Notes: a model not told the origin generated them from the sequence alone. Positions 1-9,749 are shown, numbered from the stretch's first letter. The stretch is DNA of 64,000 nt from Lonepinella koalarum (GCF_004565475.1 NZ_SRHX01000005.1:124001-188000); one strand, 5' to 3'. A program made the numbers and translations.

Positions 1-826
1 TTTTAATCCGATTACCATTTTCATCGGTTTTATGCAATTCACCCAGTTCTTCGTTATATTTTAATAATTCCCAGTCCTGATAATAATTTCTCAATTCATT
101 TTCTTTAAAAGTAAAAGAAAATGGCATTGGGCAAGGATAGTCGGCAGTGTTCAGTGCCGCTACAATTAAATTATAACCACTAGTATTTGTGTGGGCTTGC
201 ATATTTTCAATAATCGCAGGCACGGCTTCACGATTGAGGAACATAAATACCACAGTAGAGAGAATAAAATCGTAATTTTCTTGAATATTTGCTGAATTAA
301 TATCATAAACCGCGGTGGAAATTGGCAGATTTTCTTTGCCTTTGGTTTCATTTAGAAAAGCAAGACTCATTTCATTATGATCCCAAGCAGTCACATCATA
401 GCCTAATAAACTTAAAAATAACGCATTACGCCCTTGTCCACAACCTAAGTCTAAGACTTTGCATGGCTTAATTTGTTCAATCGCTGCTTTGACTTCGGAG
501 TGAGTGGGCGTCATATTGTATTTTTTGGCAAAATAATCTTCTTTTTTGCAATGGAACTCAAGGAAACATTCCAAATCATCAGAAAGAGCTTCGACTTTAT
601 GCCAAACTTGCGGTTCAACCAGAGGAATTTGGGTTTCTGGTGTGAAAATATGTTGACTTAATTCATTGCCTTCTTCATCAAGCACATAAAATTTCAGTTG
701 CCCTTTGAGAACGGTTAATTTTCCCCAAGTGCCTGCTTTGGTATTGTGCTTTTCTTGGAACATTTGAGGTAAGCTATTTTTGTTCCAGACAGGCATACGT
801 TTGTAGCAGATAAGTTGCTTTTTCAT
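1..826 (-). CDS. tehB: Tellurite resistance methyltransferase TehB (partial, C-terminus off the window)
   Basis: The reading frame is open from an ATG at 826 to the window edge, 275 codons without a stop. Residues ~1-85 look like the cupin-type domain found at the N-terminus of the longer TehB proteins (start MKKQLICYKRMPVWNKNSLP, with a WGKLTVLKGQLKFYV segment). Residues ~95 onward are a SAM-dependent methyltransferase with the glycine-rich motif VLDLGCGQGRNALFL. TehB methylates tellurite, and in Haemophilus it has been linked to oxidative stress resistance. From memory the H. influenzae protein is about 286 aa, so only some ten residues should be missing. The gene is transcribed leftward, apart from fumC. 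Confidence 0.85.
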   Translation of the reverse strand, partial: MKKQLICYKRMPVWNKNSLPQMFQEKHNTKAGTWGKLTVLKGQLKFYVLDEEGNELSQHIFTPETQIPLVEPQVWHKVEALSDDLECFLEFHCKKEDYFAKKYNMTPTHSEVKAAIEQIKPCKVLDLGCGQGRNALFLSLLGYDVTAWDHNEMSLAFLNETKGKENLPISTAVYDINSANIQENYDFILSTVVFMFLNREAVPAIIENMQAHTNTSGYNLIVAALNTADYPCPMPFSFTFKENELRNYYQDWELLKYNEELGELHKTDENGNRIK

Positions 827-890
827 GGTAAATTTCCTTTTAGAATAATAGTTGAGCGTAATGGTAGGGTATTTGATTGGTTTATGCAAT

Positions 891-916
891 AAAAAACGGC
901 TCAAAAAATTGAGCCG
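891..916 (-). terminator. Rho-independent terminator of fumC
   Basis: CGGCTCAA (897-904) pairs with TTGAGCCG (909-916) around an AAAA loop. On the minus strand the stem is followed by six T residues (complement of 891-896), 23 bases past the fumC stop. Confidence 0.85.
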
Positions 917-938
917 TATCAAGTTTAGTGCAAATAAA

Positions 939-2336
939 TTATTTTAATGAACCGACCATGTCTTCTGGACGTACCCATTTATCAAAATCCTCCGCTGCCA
1001 CTAAGCCAAGATTAATGGCTTCCTCACGTAATGTCGTGCCGTTCTTATGGGCGGTTTTGGCGATTTTCGCTGCATTTTCATAGCCAATGTGAGTATTTAA
1101 GGCAGTTACCAACATTAAAGATTGTTCTAACAATTGTTTAATACGTGGGTGATTTGGTTCAATACCGCTGGCACAGTGTTCATCAAAAGAAATACACGCA
1201 TCAGCAAGCAATTGTGCGGATTGCAAGAAATTATATGCCATCACCGGTTTGAATACGTTTAACTCAAAATGTCCTTGGCTACCCGCGAAAGAAATAGTGG
1301 TATCGTTGCCTAACACTTGCGCGCATACCATGGTTAAGGCTTCACATTGAGTTGGATTGACTTTGCCCGGCATAATGGATGAACCCGGTTCATTTTCAGG
1401 AATTAAGATTTCACCAATCCCTGAACGTGGACCAGAGGCTAATAAACGGATATCTTGAGCAATTTTAAATAAAGACATCGCCAATTGTTTTAATGCCCCA
1501 TGGGTTTCTACCACCGCATCATGGGTTGCCAAGGCTTCAAATTTGTTTTCCGCGGTAATAAACGGAAGTGCGGTGAATTTTGCGATATATTCTGCAACGA
1601 TCACATCATAGCCTTTTGGTGTGTTCAAGCCGGTACCGACTGCTGTACCACCTAAAGCTAATTGACCTAAATGTGGCAAGGTGTTTTTAAGGGCTTTTAA
1701 GCCAAAGGAAAGTTGAGCCGCATAACCACTGAATTCTTGTCCTAAAGTGAGTGGCGTGGCATCCATTAAGTGCGTACGGCCGATTTTCACTACATCTTTA
1801 AATTCTTCTGCTTTTTTAGCTAAGGTTTTTTGTAAACGTTCTACCGCTGGAATGGTATGTTCGACCACTTTTTTGTAAGCTGCAATATGCATTGCGGTTG
1901 GATAGGTATCGTTAGAAGATTGGGATTTATTGACATCATCATTCGGGTGAATATAGGATTTTTCGCCTAATTTACCACCGTGTAACACATGCGCCCGATT
2001 CGCAATCACTTCGTTTAAATTCATATTGGATTGCGTACCAGAACCCGTTTGCCAGATAACTAATGGAAATTGATCATCTAATTTATGCGCTAAGATTTCA
2101 TCACAAGCTTGAGCAATTAAATCACGTTTTTCTACAGGCAATACGCCTAAATCATGGTTGGCGTAGGCGGCGGCTTTTTTCAAATAACCAAAGGCTTCAA
2201 TAATTTCATGCGGCATAGAAGCTTCAGGTCCGATTTTAAAATTATTACGAGAGCGTTCAGTTTGTGCAGCCCAATATTTATCTGCTGGTACTTGAACTTC
2301 GCCCATGGTGTCTTTTTCAATACGATACGTTGTCAT
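939..2336 (-). CDS. fumC: Class II fumarate hydratase
   Basis: 465 aa. It converts fumarate and malate in the TCA cycle or its reductive branch, in the cytosol as a homotetramer without iron. The fumarase/aspartase superfamily signature [11 protein letters not shown] is present near residue 320, with [12 protein letters not shown] and [10 protein letters not shown] in the N-terminal half. The length matches the family. The ATG at 2336 has an AAGGTAAT-like sequence upstream and fits the usual FumC start [17 protein letters not shown]. It appears to be a single-gene transcript with its own terminator and a CRP-like site about 100 bases upstream. Confidence 0.97.
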   Translation of the reverse strand: MTTYRIEKDTMGEVQVPADKYWAAQTERSRNNFKIGPEASMPHEIIEAFGYLKKAAAYANHDLGVLPVEKRDLIAQACDEILAHKLDDQFPLVIWQTGSGTQSNMNLNEVIANRAHVLHGGKLGEKSYIHPNDDVNKSQSSNDTYPTAMHIAAYKKVVEHTIPAVERLQKTLAKKAEEFKDVVKIGRTHLMDATPLTLGQEFSGYAAQLSFGLKALKNTLPHLGQLALGGTAVGTGLNTPKGYDVIVAEYIAKFTALPFITAENKFEALATHDAVVETHGALKQLAMSLFKIAQDIRLLASGPRSGIGEILIPENEPGSSIMPGKVNPTQCEALTMVCAQVLGNDTTISFAGSQGHFELNVFKPVMAYNFLQSAQLLADACISFDEHCASGIEPNHPRIKQLLEQSLMLVTALNTHIGYENAAKIAKTAHKNGTTLREEAINLGLVAAEDFDKWVRPEDMVGSLK

Positions 2337-2431
2337 AAAAATTACCTTATAAAAGTTAAAATCAAATTCTCTTAGAGTTTAACATCTCAAGTCACGTAAT
2401 GGAACCTTTGCTAAAAGGGAAATGTTGATTT

Positions 2432-2447
2432 TGTGACGTAGATCATA
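2432..2447. promoter_or_regulatory. Candidate CRP binding site upstream of fumC
   Basis: TGTGA-N6-TCATA differs from the CRP consensus TGTGA-N6-TCACA at one position. It lies ~96 bases upstream of the fumC start, a plausible place for carbon or energy control of a TCA-cycle gene. This is inference from the motif alone. Confidence 0.4.
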
Positions 2448-2452
2448 AAATC

Positions 2453-2499
2453 CCCTGCACCAGCATACAGGGTTACATATGGTAACGATGCGCTGCATC
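2453..2499 (+). repeat. Multi-hairpin dispersed repeat, copy 1
   Basis: Three small stems in a row: CCCTG/CAGGG (2453-2457, 2468-2472), GTTAC/GTAAC (2472-2476, 2482-2486) and GATGC-GCT-GCATC (2487-2499). The same order and spacing recur three times at 32868-33058. It lies in the fumC/entericidin intergenic region. Confidence 0.65.
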
Positions 2500-2547
2500 T
2501 TTTTGTATTATTTGCAATACTATAGAAATATAATTTTAATATTAGGC

Positions 2548-2576
2548 TTGAATCTAATTGAAATTTAAGGTATGGT
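2548..2576 (+). promoter_or_regulatory. Candidate promoter of the entericidin-like gene
   Basis: TTGAAT (2548-2553), a 17-base spacer and TATGGT (2571-2576), ending 35 bases before the start codon. The fit to sigma-70 is good, but stationary-phase or other control cannot be judged. Confidence 0.4.
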
Positions 2577-2611
2577 AAAGATAGTTATTAAAAATGATAT
2601 GGAGAAAAGGT

Positions 2612-2740
2612 ATGAAAAAAATTATTGCAGTTGTGTTGTCCGCTTTATTTGTAATGTCATTAACCGCATGTGAAACGACTAAAGGTGTGGGGAAAGATAT
2701 TCAAAATGCCGGCGATAAGATGGATCAAGCAATTAACTAA
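2612..2740 (+). CDS. Entericidin A/B-family small lipoprotein
   Basis: 42 aa, preceded by a clear ribosome site (GGAGAAAAGG, 2601-2610). A lysine start and hydrophobic segment lead to the lipobox LTAC, giving a lipidated Cys20. The short mature part (CETTKGVGKDIQNAGDKMDQ) has the TKGxGxDIQxAG pattern of the entericidin family. In E. coli the EcnA/EcnB pair is a bacteriolytic lipoprotein and its antidote; only one member is seen here. It is flanked by a promoter and a strong terminator, so it is probably monocistronic. The family call is firm, but toxin versus antidote is not decidable. Confidence 0.8.
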   Translation: MKKIIAVVLSALFVMSLTACETTKGVGKDIQNAGDKMDQAIN

Positions 2741-2778
2741 ATAATATCTAGTAATATTATAGATTTATTGATGTAAAG

Positions 2779-2805
2779 GGGGGTAACTGATGTTACCCCC
2801 TTTTT
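2779..2805 (+). terminator. Terminator after the entericidin-like gene
   Basis: GGGGGTAAC (2779-2787) pairs with GTTACCCCC (2792-2800) around a TGAT loop, followed by TTTTT. It lies between convergent genes. The AAA on the left gives only a weak T run for gyrA on the other strand. Confidence 0.9.
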
Positions 2806-2818
2806 GTGGTATTTACGA

Positions 2819-5497
2819 TTATTGTTGTGAATTTTCCACCGCACTTTGGTTTGTCGTTTCTATGTCTTCCCCGTCAAATTCATCATCTTCTGGTTCTGCT
2901 AAACGTTCCAAACTGACCACTTGTTCGGTTTCTGTGGTACGAATTAAACGTACACCTTGAGTGTTACGTCCCACAATACTCACTTCACTTACTCGCGTAC
3001 GAACTAATGTACCAGCATCTGTAATCAACATAATTTGGTCGGTTTCTTCAACTTGTGTTGATGCTACCACTTTACCATTACGTTCACTGACTTTGATCGA
3101 GATAACGCCTTTGGTGTTACGAGATTTGGTTGGATATTCTTCTAATTTTGTCCGTTTACCGTAACCATTTTGGGTGGCGGTGAGAATTTCACCATTATTT
3201 TTCGGTATCACTAAAGAAACTACTTTATCAATATTAAGATCTAAGGTTTCTTCTGTGTTATCATCAGAAACTTCGTCAATTTCTACCGCACTTTCATCAT
3301 CGGAAAGCTCATTGGTTAAAGCAAGTTTAATTCCACGTACACCGGTTGCGGTACGTCCCATAGCGCGCACCGCACTTTCGGCGAAACGCACTACACGACC
3401 TTGTGATGAGAATAACATAATTTCATTTGAACCATCGGTAATATCCACACCGATTAATTCATCTTCATCACGCAAGTTCACGGCAATAATTCCGTTGGTA
3501 CGCGGGCGACTAAATTCGGTGAGAGAAGTTTTCTTCACAATACCGCCAGCCGTTGCCATGAGAACAAATTTATTTTCATCATAACTTGCCACAGGTAAAA
3601 TTGCCGTAATACGTTCGTTTTCTTGTAGTGGTAAAATATTGACAATTGGACGACCACGTGCCCCACGGCTGGCTTGTGGTAATTGATACACTTTCAGCCA
3701 GTATAAACGTCCACGACTTGAGAAGCAGAGAATAGTATCATGGGTGTTTGCCACTAATAACTTCTCAATAAAATCTTCTTCTTTCATTTTGGTCGCTGAT
3801 TTACCTTTGCCACCACGTTTTTGTGCTTCGTAATCAGTAACAGGTTGATATTTCACATAACCTTCATGTGAAAGCGTAACGACCACATCTTCTTGAGCAA
3901 TTAAATCCTCTAAATTAATATCTCCTGATGACGCAGTAATTTCGGTGCGACGTGCATCATTAAAGTTAGTTTTAACTAATTCTAATTCTTCACGAACCAC
4001 TTCACGTAAGCGGTCTGCACTGGTTAAAATATGTAATAATTCACCGATTTCAACTAAAATCGTTTTGTATTCATCGACGATCTTTTCGTGTTCTAAACCC
4101 GTTAAACGGTGTAAACGTAATTCTAAAATAGCACGTGCTTGCGTGTCAGAAAGGAAATATTGACCATCATGTACGCCAAATTCAACGGCTAAATCATCTG
4201 GACGAGAAGCATCAACCCCCGCCGCTTCTAACATTGGAGCAACATTACCTAACGCCCAAGGTTGACTTAATAAACCCTCACGGGCTTCATCGGCAGTTTT
4301 GGAGGCACGAATTAAATTGATCACAGGATCAATATTCGCCAAGGCAATGGCTAATCCCTCTAAAATATGCGCCCGTTCACGTGCTTTACGTAGTTCATAC
4401 ACTGTACGGCGTGTAACGACTTCACGGCGGTGTTTGACAAAGGCGGCAATAATTTGTTTTAAATTGAATAACTTCGGTTGACCGTGATCTAACGCCACCA
4501 TGTTTATGCCGAAAGTGATCTGCATTTGAGTTAAGGCATATAGGTGATTTAGCACCACTTCGCCAACGGCATCACGTTTAATGTCGATTTCAAGGCAGAT
4601 CCCCTCTTTGTTTGATAGATCTAATATGCCTGCAATGCCTTCAATTTTTTTCTCACGGATCAGTTCAGCAATTTTATCCACTAATTTGGCTTTATTCACT
4701 TGATAAGGAATTTCCGTGATGATGATTTTTTCACGCCCTTTATCATTGGTTTCGACAGAGGCTTTAGCCCGCACGTAAACTTTGCCACGCCCCGTTTTAT
4801 AGGCTTCTTCAATACCACGGCGACCGTTAATCAATGCCGCGGTAGGGAAGTCAGGACCGGGAATAAACTGCATTAACTCATCAATGCTAATATCTTCATT
4901 GTCAATATAAGCCAGACATCCGTCCATTACTTCGCCTAAATTATGGGGAGGAATATTGGTTGCCATCCCCACTGCAATACCAGATGAACCATTCACTAAC
5001 AGAGCAGGAATTTTAGTCGGTAATACATCAGGAATCATTTCCTTACCGTCATAGTTAGGCGAAAAATCTACGGTTTCTTTGTCTAAATCGGTCAGTAATT
5101 CCTGTGTAATTTTCTGCATACGAACTTCGGTATAACGCATGGCAGCGGGTGCATCACCATCAATCGAACCAAAGTTTCCTTGACCATCTACTAACATATA
5201 ACGTAATGAGAATGGCTGAGCCATCCGCACAATGGTGTCATACACCGCACTGTCACCATGAGGGTGATATTTACCAATGACGTCACCCACTACACGGGCA
5301 GATTTAACATAGGACTTATTATAGGTATTGCCACTTTGATCCATAGAAAACAACACTCGGCGATGTACCGGTTTTAAACCGTCACGTACGTCAGGCAAAG
5401 CACGCCCAACAATGACCGACATAGCATAATCGAGATAAGAAGATTTCAATTCTTCTTCGATACTGATAGGGGTTATATCTTGAGTTAATTCAGACAT
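2819..5497 (-). CDS. gyrA: DNA gyrase subunit A
   Basis: 892 aa. It is the cleavage/rejoining subunit of the A2B2 gyrase that introduces negative supercoils. The start [47 protein letters not shown] aligns residue for residue with E. coli GyrA. Catalytic Tyr122 lies in [10 protein letters not shown]. Quinolone-determining positions read Ser83 and Asp87, the usual susceptible residues. The C-terminal beta-pinwheel is present, with the GyrA box KRGGKGK near residue 555, and the tail is acidic ([13 protein letters not shown]). It is monocistronic, with ~170 bases to fur upstream. Confidence 0.98.
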   Translation of the reverse strand: MSELTQDITPISIEEELKSSYLDYAMSVIVGRALPDVRDGLKPVHRRVLFSMDQSGNTYNKSYVKSARVVGDVIGKYHPHGDSAVYDTIVRMAQPFSLRYMLVDGQGNFGSIDGDAPAAMRYTEVRMQKITQELLTDLDKETVDFSPNYDGKEMIPDVLPTKIPALLVNGSSGIAVGMATNIPPHNLGEVMDGCLAYIDNEDISIDELMQFIPGPDFPTAALINGRRGIEEAYKTGRGKVYVRAKASVETNDKGREKIIITEIPYQVNKAKLVDKIAELIREKKIEGIAGILDLSNKEGICLEIDIKRDAVGEVVLNHLYALTQMQITFGINMVALDHGQPKLFNLKQIIAAFVKHRREVVTRRTVYELRKARERAHILEGLAIALANIDPVINLIRASKTADEAREGLLSQPWALGNVAPMLEAAGVDASRPDDLAVEFGVHDGQYFLSDTQARAILELRLHRLTGLEHEKIVDEYKTILVEIGELLHILTSADRLREVVREELELVKTNFNDARRTEITASSGDINLEDLIAQEDVVVTLSHEGYVKYQPVTDYEAQKRGGKGKSATKMKEEDFIEKLLVANTHDTILCFSSRGRLYWLKVYQLPQASRGARGRPIVNILPLQENERITAILPVASYDENKFVLMATAGGIVKKTSLTEFSRPRTNGIIAVNLRDEDELIGVDITDGSNEIMLFSSQGRVVRFAESAVRAMGRTATGVRGIKLALTNELSDDESAVEIDEVSDDNTEETLDLNIDKVVSLVIPKNNGEILTATQNGYGKRTKLEEYPTKSRNTKGVISIKVSERNGKVVASTQVEETDQIMLITDAGTLVRTRVSEVSIVGRNTQGVRLIRTTETEQVVSLERLAEPEDDEFDGEDIETTNQSAVENSQQ

Positions 5498-5622
5498 CTA
5501 AATTTCCTAATCTTACACAAAAATTATTGAAATTATAGCATAAAAAGGGATCTTTAGCCTAAAGATAATTATGATTTTTCAGGGATAAATTATAATTTTT
5601 AACGGTATAGTAAAACGCAACA

Positions 5623-5651
5623 AAAAGTGCGCTAAAAGATACCGCACTTTT
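5623..5651 (-). terminator. Uptake-signal dyad terminator of fur
   Basis: AAAAGTGCG (5623-5631) pairs with CGCACTTTT (5643-5651) around an 11-base loop. It sits 18 bases past the fur stop, followed on the minus strand by a short T run. One arm is a complete uptake signal; the other is a partial inverted copy. Confidence 0.75.
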
Positions 5652-5668
5652 CGCATTCGAAACGAATG

Positions 5669-6097
5669 TTATTTTTCACACTTCTCAATGTCTGTACATT
5701 TACCGTATAAATACAAACTGTGATTTTCTAATTGAATGCCATGTTCTTTACTGATTTGTTTTTGGCGTTCTTCAATTACAGTATCGTTGAATTCAAATAC
5801 TTTACCGCAATCCACACAGATGATATGGTCATGGTGTACGGTTGGTGCTAACTCAAAAACAGATTTATTTCCTTCAAAATTATGGCGAGTTAAAATTTTT
5901 GCTTCGTGAAATTGATTCAATACACGATAAACGGTGGCTAAACCGATTTCTTCACCTTTTTCAAGTAACAATTTGTACACATCTTCCGCAGAAAAGTGCT
6001 CCATTTTGTGCTCTTGCATAAGGGCTAAAATCGTTAAGCGTGGTTCGGTGATTTTTAACCCAACTTTTTTGAGTAATTTAATATTTTCTTCTGACAT
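5669..6097 (-). CDS. fur: Ferric uptake regulator
   Basis: 142 aa from the ATG at 6097 (MSEENIKLLKKVGLKITEPR). An upstream in-frame start at 6130 would overlap fldA and lacks a ribosome site, whereas 6097 is preceded by AAGGAA. The N-terminal winged helix includes ATVYRVLNQF. The metal-binding dimerisation region has HHDHIICVDCGKVFEF, with a C-x2-C zinc pair, and a C-terminal CTDIEKCEK. With Fe2+ it represses iron acquisition genes. It lies 11 bases after fldA and probably shares its transcript, the same order as in enterobacteria. A Fur box upstream of fldA would allow autoregulation. Confidence 0.96.
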   Translation of the reverse strand: MSEENIKLLKKVGLKITEPRLTILALMQEHKMEHFSAEDVYKLLLEKGEEIGLATVYRVLNQFHEAKILTRHNFEGNKSVFELAPTVHHDHIICVDCGKVFEFNDTVIEERQKQISKEHGIQLENHSLYLYGKCTDIEKCEK

Positions 6098-6108
6098 AGT
6101 TCTTTTCC

Positions 6109-6633
6109 TTATGCGAGTTCCGCTAAACACATTTCATCATAAACCTGTTTCACCCAAGTTTCAACACGTTGAGCAGTTAATTCTGGTTGACGATCTTCAT
6201 CAATACATAAACCCACAAAAGTATGATCGTCAATTAAGGCTTGTGAAGATTCAAAGTTATACCCTTCGGTTGACCAGTTTCCGACAATAATTGCACCATG
6301 TGGTTCAATAATATTGCGGACAGTTCCCATTGCATCACAGAAATAATCAGCATAATCTTCCTGATCGCCACAACCGAATATCGCCACAAGTTTGTCGGTA
6401 AAATCAATTTTTTCTAAGGTAGGGAAGAAATCATCCCAGTCACATTGTGCTTCACCATAATACCAAGTCGGAATACCGATCATGATAAAATCGTAACTTT
6501 CAATATCTTCTTTGGTACTTTTGGCAATATCACGAATATCTACCACATCGCTGCCAAGCTGTTTTTGAATCATTTTTGCAATATTTTCTGTATTGCCTGT
6601 GTCACTACCGTAAAATAAACCAACAATAGCCAT
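6109..6633 (-). CDS. fldA: Long-chain flavodoxin
   Basis: 174 aa, the normal length. It is an FMN electron carrier that replaces ferredoxin under low iron and serves enzymes such as biotin synthase and IspG/IspH. The phosphate-binding loop GSDTGNTE lies at residues ~9-16. The FMN-ring loops are IGIPTWYYGEAQCDWDDFF near residue 52 and FGCGDQEDYADYFCDA near residue 90, and the inserted strand typical of long-chain flavodoxins is present. It is first in the fldA-fur pair; bioB, a likely client, is elsewhere in the window. Confidence 0.97.
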   Translation of the reverse strand: MAIVGLFYGSDTGNTENIAKMIQKQLGSDVVDIRDIAKSTKEDIESYDFIMIGIPTWYYGEAQCDWDDFFPTLEKIDFTDKLVAIFGCGDQEDYADYFCDAMGTVRNIIEPHGAIIVGNWSTEGYNFESSQALIDDHTFVGLCIDEDRQPELTAQRVETWVKQVYDEMCLAELA

Positions 6634-6682
6634 TTTTATTTACCTATTTCCTTGAATATTAGCATCATTTTGTCATTTATTA

Positions 6683-6718
6683 GTAATCATTCGTATGTTG
6701 ATAATGATTAGCTTAAGT
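6683..6718. promoter_or_regulatory. Candidate Fur box upstream of fldA-fur
   Basis: GATAATGATTAGCTTAAGT (6700-6718) matches the 19-base Fur consensus at 13 positions, including the first nine. AATCATT (6684-6690) and AATGATT (6703-6709) also form an inverted pair. The position, 50-85 bases upstream of fldA, suits iron-dependent control of both genes. Confidence 0.5.
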
Positions 6719-6776
6719 GAGAATATTGGCGCAACTATAACATAAATTCCTTACAAATTAAATGGCTAAATGAATA

Positions 6777-7562
6777 TTAATTTGATTGAACAAAACGTTC
6801 AATGGCACGTATCACAAAATCGGGTTTTTCGGCATGAACCCAGTGTCCTGCACCGTTGATGGTAAAGGACGTCGCTTGTGGGAATTGTGCTAATATTATC
6901 TCACTATATTCAGGTGATATATAATTTGATAATCCACCTTTGATAAATAGGGTAGGAAGATAACAAGGTGGTTGTGGCTGCCAGTCCATAATATCTGCAT
7001 AATGTTGATAAAGTGCGGTGGTATTAAAGCGAAATTTTTCAGTGGCGTTAGCATCAAAAGATTTCAACATAAATTGTTGAATGCTTTCTTGTTTGATATG
7101 TTGAGCTAGAAGGGGTTTCGCGCTTTGGCGACTTGCTGCATTGGCCTGTTTAACAGCAAATAAACCCATAAATACATCATTATGCCAGTTGTGTTGATAG
7201 CTGATAGGGGCAATATCAATCACGATTAATTTAGCAAGGCGTTCAGGTCGTAAGCCAGCCACTCGCATCGCGGTTTTTCCACCCATGGAATGTCCGACTA
7301 AGATGACGTTATGTAACTGAAGATGCTCTAGCACCTGAATAACATCCTGTGCCATAAGATCATAATTCATTTCATCAGAATGGAAACTTTGTCCGTGATT
7401 ACGTAAATCAAGGCGTAAAATATGATATTTTTGGCTAAATGATCGAGCAATAATGCCAAGGTTATTCATGTCTCCAAATAAGCCATGGATAAATACCATG
7501 GTTTGCGCTGGAGCAGCTTGGCATGCGGTAAATTGATAATTGAGTAATTGTTGAGCTGACAT
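6777..7562 (-). CDS. ybfF: Alpha/beta hydrolase esterase, YbfF family
   Basis: 261 aa. The order of alpha/beta-hydrolase motifs is complete: FIHGLFGDMNNLG (oxyanion loop, residue ~25), nucleophile elbow GHSMGG (Ser near residue 92) and catalytic His in GAGHWVHAEKP near residue 241. YbfF hydrolyses short acyl esters and acyl-CoA thioesters in vitro; the natural substrate is unclear. It is divergent from seqA across a 94-base gap, as in E. coli. Confidence in the family is high, in the substrate low. Confidence 0.88.
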   Translation of the reverse strand: MSAQQLLNYQFTACQAAPAQTMVFIHGLFGDMNNLGIIARSFSQKYHILRLDLRNHGQSFHSDEMNYDLMAQDVIQVLEHLQLHNVILVGHSMGGKTAMRVAGLRPERLAKLIVIDIAPISYQHNWHNDVFMGLFAVKQANAASRQSAKPLLAQHIKQESIQQFMLKSFDANATEKFRFNTTALYQHYADIMDWQPQPPCYLPTLFIKGGLSNYISPEYSEIILAQFPQATSFTINGAGHWVHAEKPDFVIRAIERFVQSN

Positions 7563-7608
7563 GGTTTTTTTAATCGTTTTTTACATAGAGAATTTGATCA
7601 GAAGTCGG

Positions 7609-7614
7609 TATAAT
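7609..7614 (+). promoter_or_regulatory. Candidate -10 box for seqA
   Basis: A perfect TATAAT lies 43 bases upstream of the seqA start in the short ybfF-seqA divergent gap. No convincing -35 box is seen 16-18 bases upstream, so an activator or another element may be involved. Confidence 0.35.
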
Positions 7615-7656
7615 GCGAAAAAATGGATTGTTAATCAAGTTTTGAGAGTAAAATAA

Positions 7657-8340
7657 ATGAAAATAATTGAAGTAGATGAAGAACTCTATCAGTACATTGC
7701 CAGTCATACACAGTCAATTGGCGAAAGTGCATCGGATATTTTACGTCGTTTATTACATTTACCGTCTTTAAATATTCGTTCTGTGGCGTTAGATTTATCG
7801 GATAAAACAGAGAATATAGATAGATCATTGTCATTACAGCAAGAAACCGCATCAATTTACTCAGAATCAACAGTGAATCAACAAACAATACAGCCACAAG
7901 AAGAAATTGTAACACAGCAAGTTCAAGTTGTTGAACGAGCCGAGCCAGACACTGAGCTAGATGTCAGTAAACAAAGTGATGCCGCCGATTTAATGATACT
8001 GTTAGATACGCCAGAATTTAAGCAAGAAAGCAAAGCGGTAGTCCGTTTTTTAACAATTTTAAGTGGGTTATATAAATTGAATAATGATGTTTTTACTCAA
8101 GCGATTCGCAGTGAAAATGTACAAGGGCGTACTCGAGTGTATTTTGCTCAAGATGAACAAACTTTATTAGATGCCGGTAATCATACTAAACCGAAACAAA
8201 TTCCAGATTGTCCACATTGGGTGATTACCAACAATAATAGTGGGCGTAAAATGATTATGTTAGAGGGCGTGATGCGTGAGATGGGTTTTGATGAGAAAAC
8301 CATTGATTATGTAAAAAATGCCTTTGTAGCAGATAATTAA
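7657..8340 (+). CDS. seqA: Negative modulator of replication initiation SeqA
   Basis: 227 aa. SeqA binds hemimethylated GATC pairs, sequesters oriC after initiation and organises new DNA. The N-terminal oligomerisation domain is clear (MKIIEVDEELYQYIASHT, then ASDILRRLL). The C-terminal DNA-binding domain, residues ~120-227, includes RFLTILSGLY and the NVQGRTRVYFAQ and TNNNSGRK loops. E. coli SeqA is 181 aa; the extra ~45 residues are a Gln/Glu/Thr-rich linker at ~45-110. Its presence implies Dam methylation in this organism. menE follows after 19 bases. Confidence 0.95.
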   Translation: MKIIEVDEELYQYIASHTQSIGESASDILRRLLHLPSLNIRSVALDLSDKTENIDRSLSLQQETASIYSESTVNQQTIQPQEEIVTQQVQVVERAEPDTELDVSKQSDAADLMILLDTPEFKQESKAVVRFLTILSGLYKLNNDVFTQAIRSENVQGRTRVYFAQDEQTLLDAGNHTKPKQIPDCPHWVITNNNSGRKMIMLEGVMREMGFDEKTIDYVKNAFVADN

Positions 8341-8359
8341 GTCACGGATAATTATCGTT

Positions 8360-9742
8360 ATGCAATTATTGCAACAATACGCAAGTTGTCCGTATAAACA
8401 AGCTCAAATCGCCTTGCGAGATCATTCGCAGGGCGTTGCTTTTAGTTGGCAAGAACTGAATCAACTGGTTTCAGAAAAACAGGATTGGTTACTTTCACTG
8501 GGGTTACAGCCGGGGAGTGGGGTAGCGTTTTCAGGTAAAAATAGCTTTGAATTGCTATGTTGTTATTTGGCAGGATTACAAGGCAAGATGAGAGTGTTAG
8601 GCATTAATCCGGCTTTTACTACTGAAAAAATTGAGCAACTTTGTCAACAAAATCAAATACAACGTTGGATTGATGTAGGGGAGAACCTATGTGTCCGCCC
8701 ATTAAAAACGGAGCTGGATTTTCGGATTGGTACGAACAGTCCCAGCAATGATAAGGCGAAAGGTTTAACCTTAACCTTAACATCCGGCTCAACAGGCACG
8801 CCAAAAGCGATCGTGCATGACATACAAGCGCACTTAGATAATGCTCAAGGTGTCTGTCAACTAATGGATTTCACGGCTGAAAAATCATGGTTATTATCTT
8901 TGCCGTTGTATCATGTTTCGGGGCAAGGTATAGTATGGCGTTGGATCTTGCAAGGGGCTGAATTGCATCTGCCGAGTTGTCATTTTTATCAAGATGTATT
9001 GCAGGTTAGTCATGTGTCTTTAGTTCCTACACAGGCGTTACGATTATTTGAATATGTGGCAAAAAATCCGCAAACTGCGTTACAAACTCGCGAGATTTTG
9101 TTAGGTGGTGCGAGTATTCCATTAGAAATTAGCCAAAAATTAACCGCACTTGGTATTAAAGCTTACGCCGGTTATGGTATGACCGAAATGGCATCCACTG
9201 TATTTGCCAAACGATGTGACGGTGAAACCGGTGTGGGACAACCTTTGCTTGGACGTGTGTTCCAAATCGTTAATGATGAGATTTGGTTAAAAGGGGCAGG
9301 TTTAGCATTGGGCTACTGGCAAAATGGTGAAATTCAGCCATTAACAAACCCACAAGGTTGGTTACAAACCAAAGATAAAGCTTATTGGGATGGTGAACAA
9401 TTACATATTTTAGGACGTTTGGATAATCAATTTATTTCAGGGGGAGAAAATATTCAGCCCGAAGAAATTGAGCAAATCATTCAGCAACATCCTTTAGTGG
9501 AACAGGTTTTTGTATTACCTATTGATGATGCCGAATTTGGTCAACGACCTGTTGCTATGATGAAATTCCAGCAAGAGTTTAGCCAAACTGCGGTGCAAAA
9601 AATACAAGATTTTTTAATCAATAAAATTGAACGGTTTAAACAGCCTGTGCGTTATTTCCCGTTAAATTTGGAATGGCAAGGTAATATTAAAATTTCACGA
9701 GTCAACCTGAAACAGGTATTAGCTCAGTTAATCGGAGAGTAA
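8360..9742 (+). CDS. menE: o-Succinylbenzoate-CoA ligase
   Basis: 460 aa, an acyl-adenylate-forming enzyme that activates o-succinylbenzoate with ATP and CoA in menaquinone synthesis. The P-loop-like motif TLTSGSTGTPKAIVHD lies near residue 140, GYGMTEMAST near residue 275 and the hinge/C-domain motif ILGRLDNQFISGGENIQPEEIE near residue 355. The C-terminal lysine region reads NIKISRVNLKQ. The length suits MenE better than longer acyl-CoA synthetases. Other men genes are not in this window. The mechanosensitive channel gene begins 7 bases later. Confidence 0.9.
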   Translation: MQLLQQYASCPYKQAQIALRDHSQGVAFSWQELNQLVSEKQDWLLSLGLQPGSGVAFSGKNSFELLCCYLAGLQGKMRVLGINPAFTTEKIEQLCQQNQIQRWIDVGENLCVRPLKTELDFRIGTNSPSNDKAKGLTLTLTSGSTGTPKAIVHDIQAHLDNAQGVCQLMDFTAEKSWLLSLPLYHVSGQGIVWRWILQGAELHLPSCHFYQDVLQVSHVSLVPTQALRLFEYVAKNPQTALQTREILLGGASIPLEISQKLTALGIKAYAGYGMTEMASTVFAKRCDGETGVGQPLLGRVFQIVNDEIWLKGAGLALGYWQNGEIQPLTNPQGWLQTKDKAYWDGEQLHILGRLDNQFISGGENIQPEEIEQIIQQHPLVEQVFVLPIDDAEFGQRPVAMMKFQQEFSQTAVQKIQDFLINKIERFKQPVRYFPLNLEWQGNIKISRVNLKQVLAQLIGE

Positions 9743-9749
9743 GTTTATT

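Noticed and set aside
3174-3584. 136-codon ORF on the plus strand inside gyrA
   Set aside because: It is antisense to a fully conserved GyrA region, has no ribosome site and resembles no protein.
7631-7915. 94-codon minus-strand ORF opposite seqA
   Set aside because: Antisense to the SeqA N-terminus, no start signals, no recognisable family.
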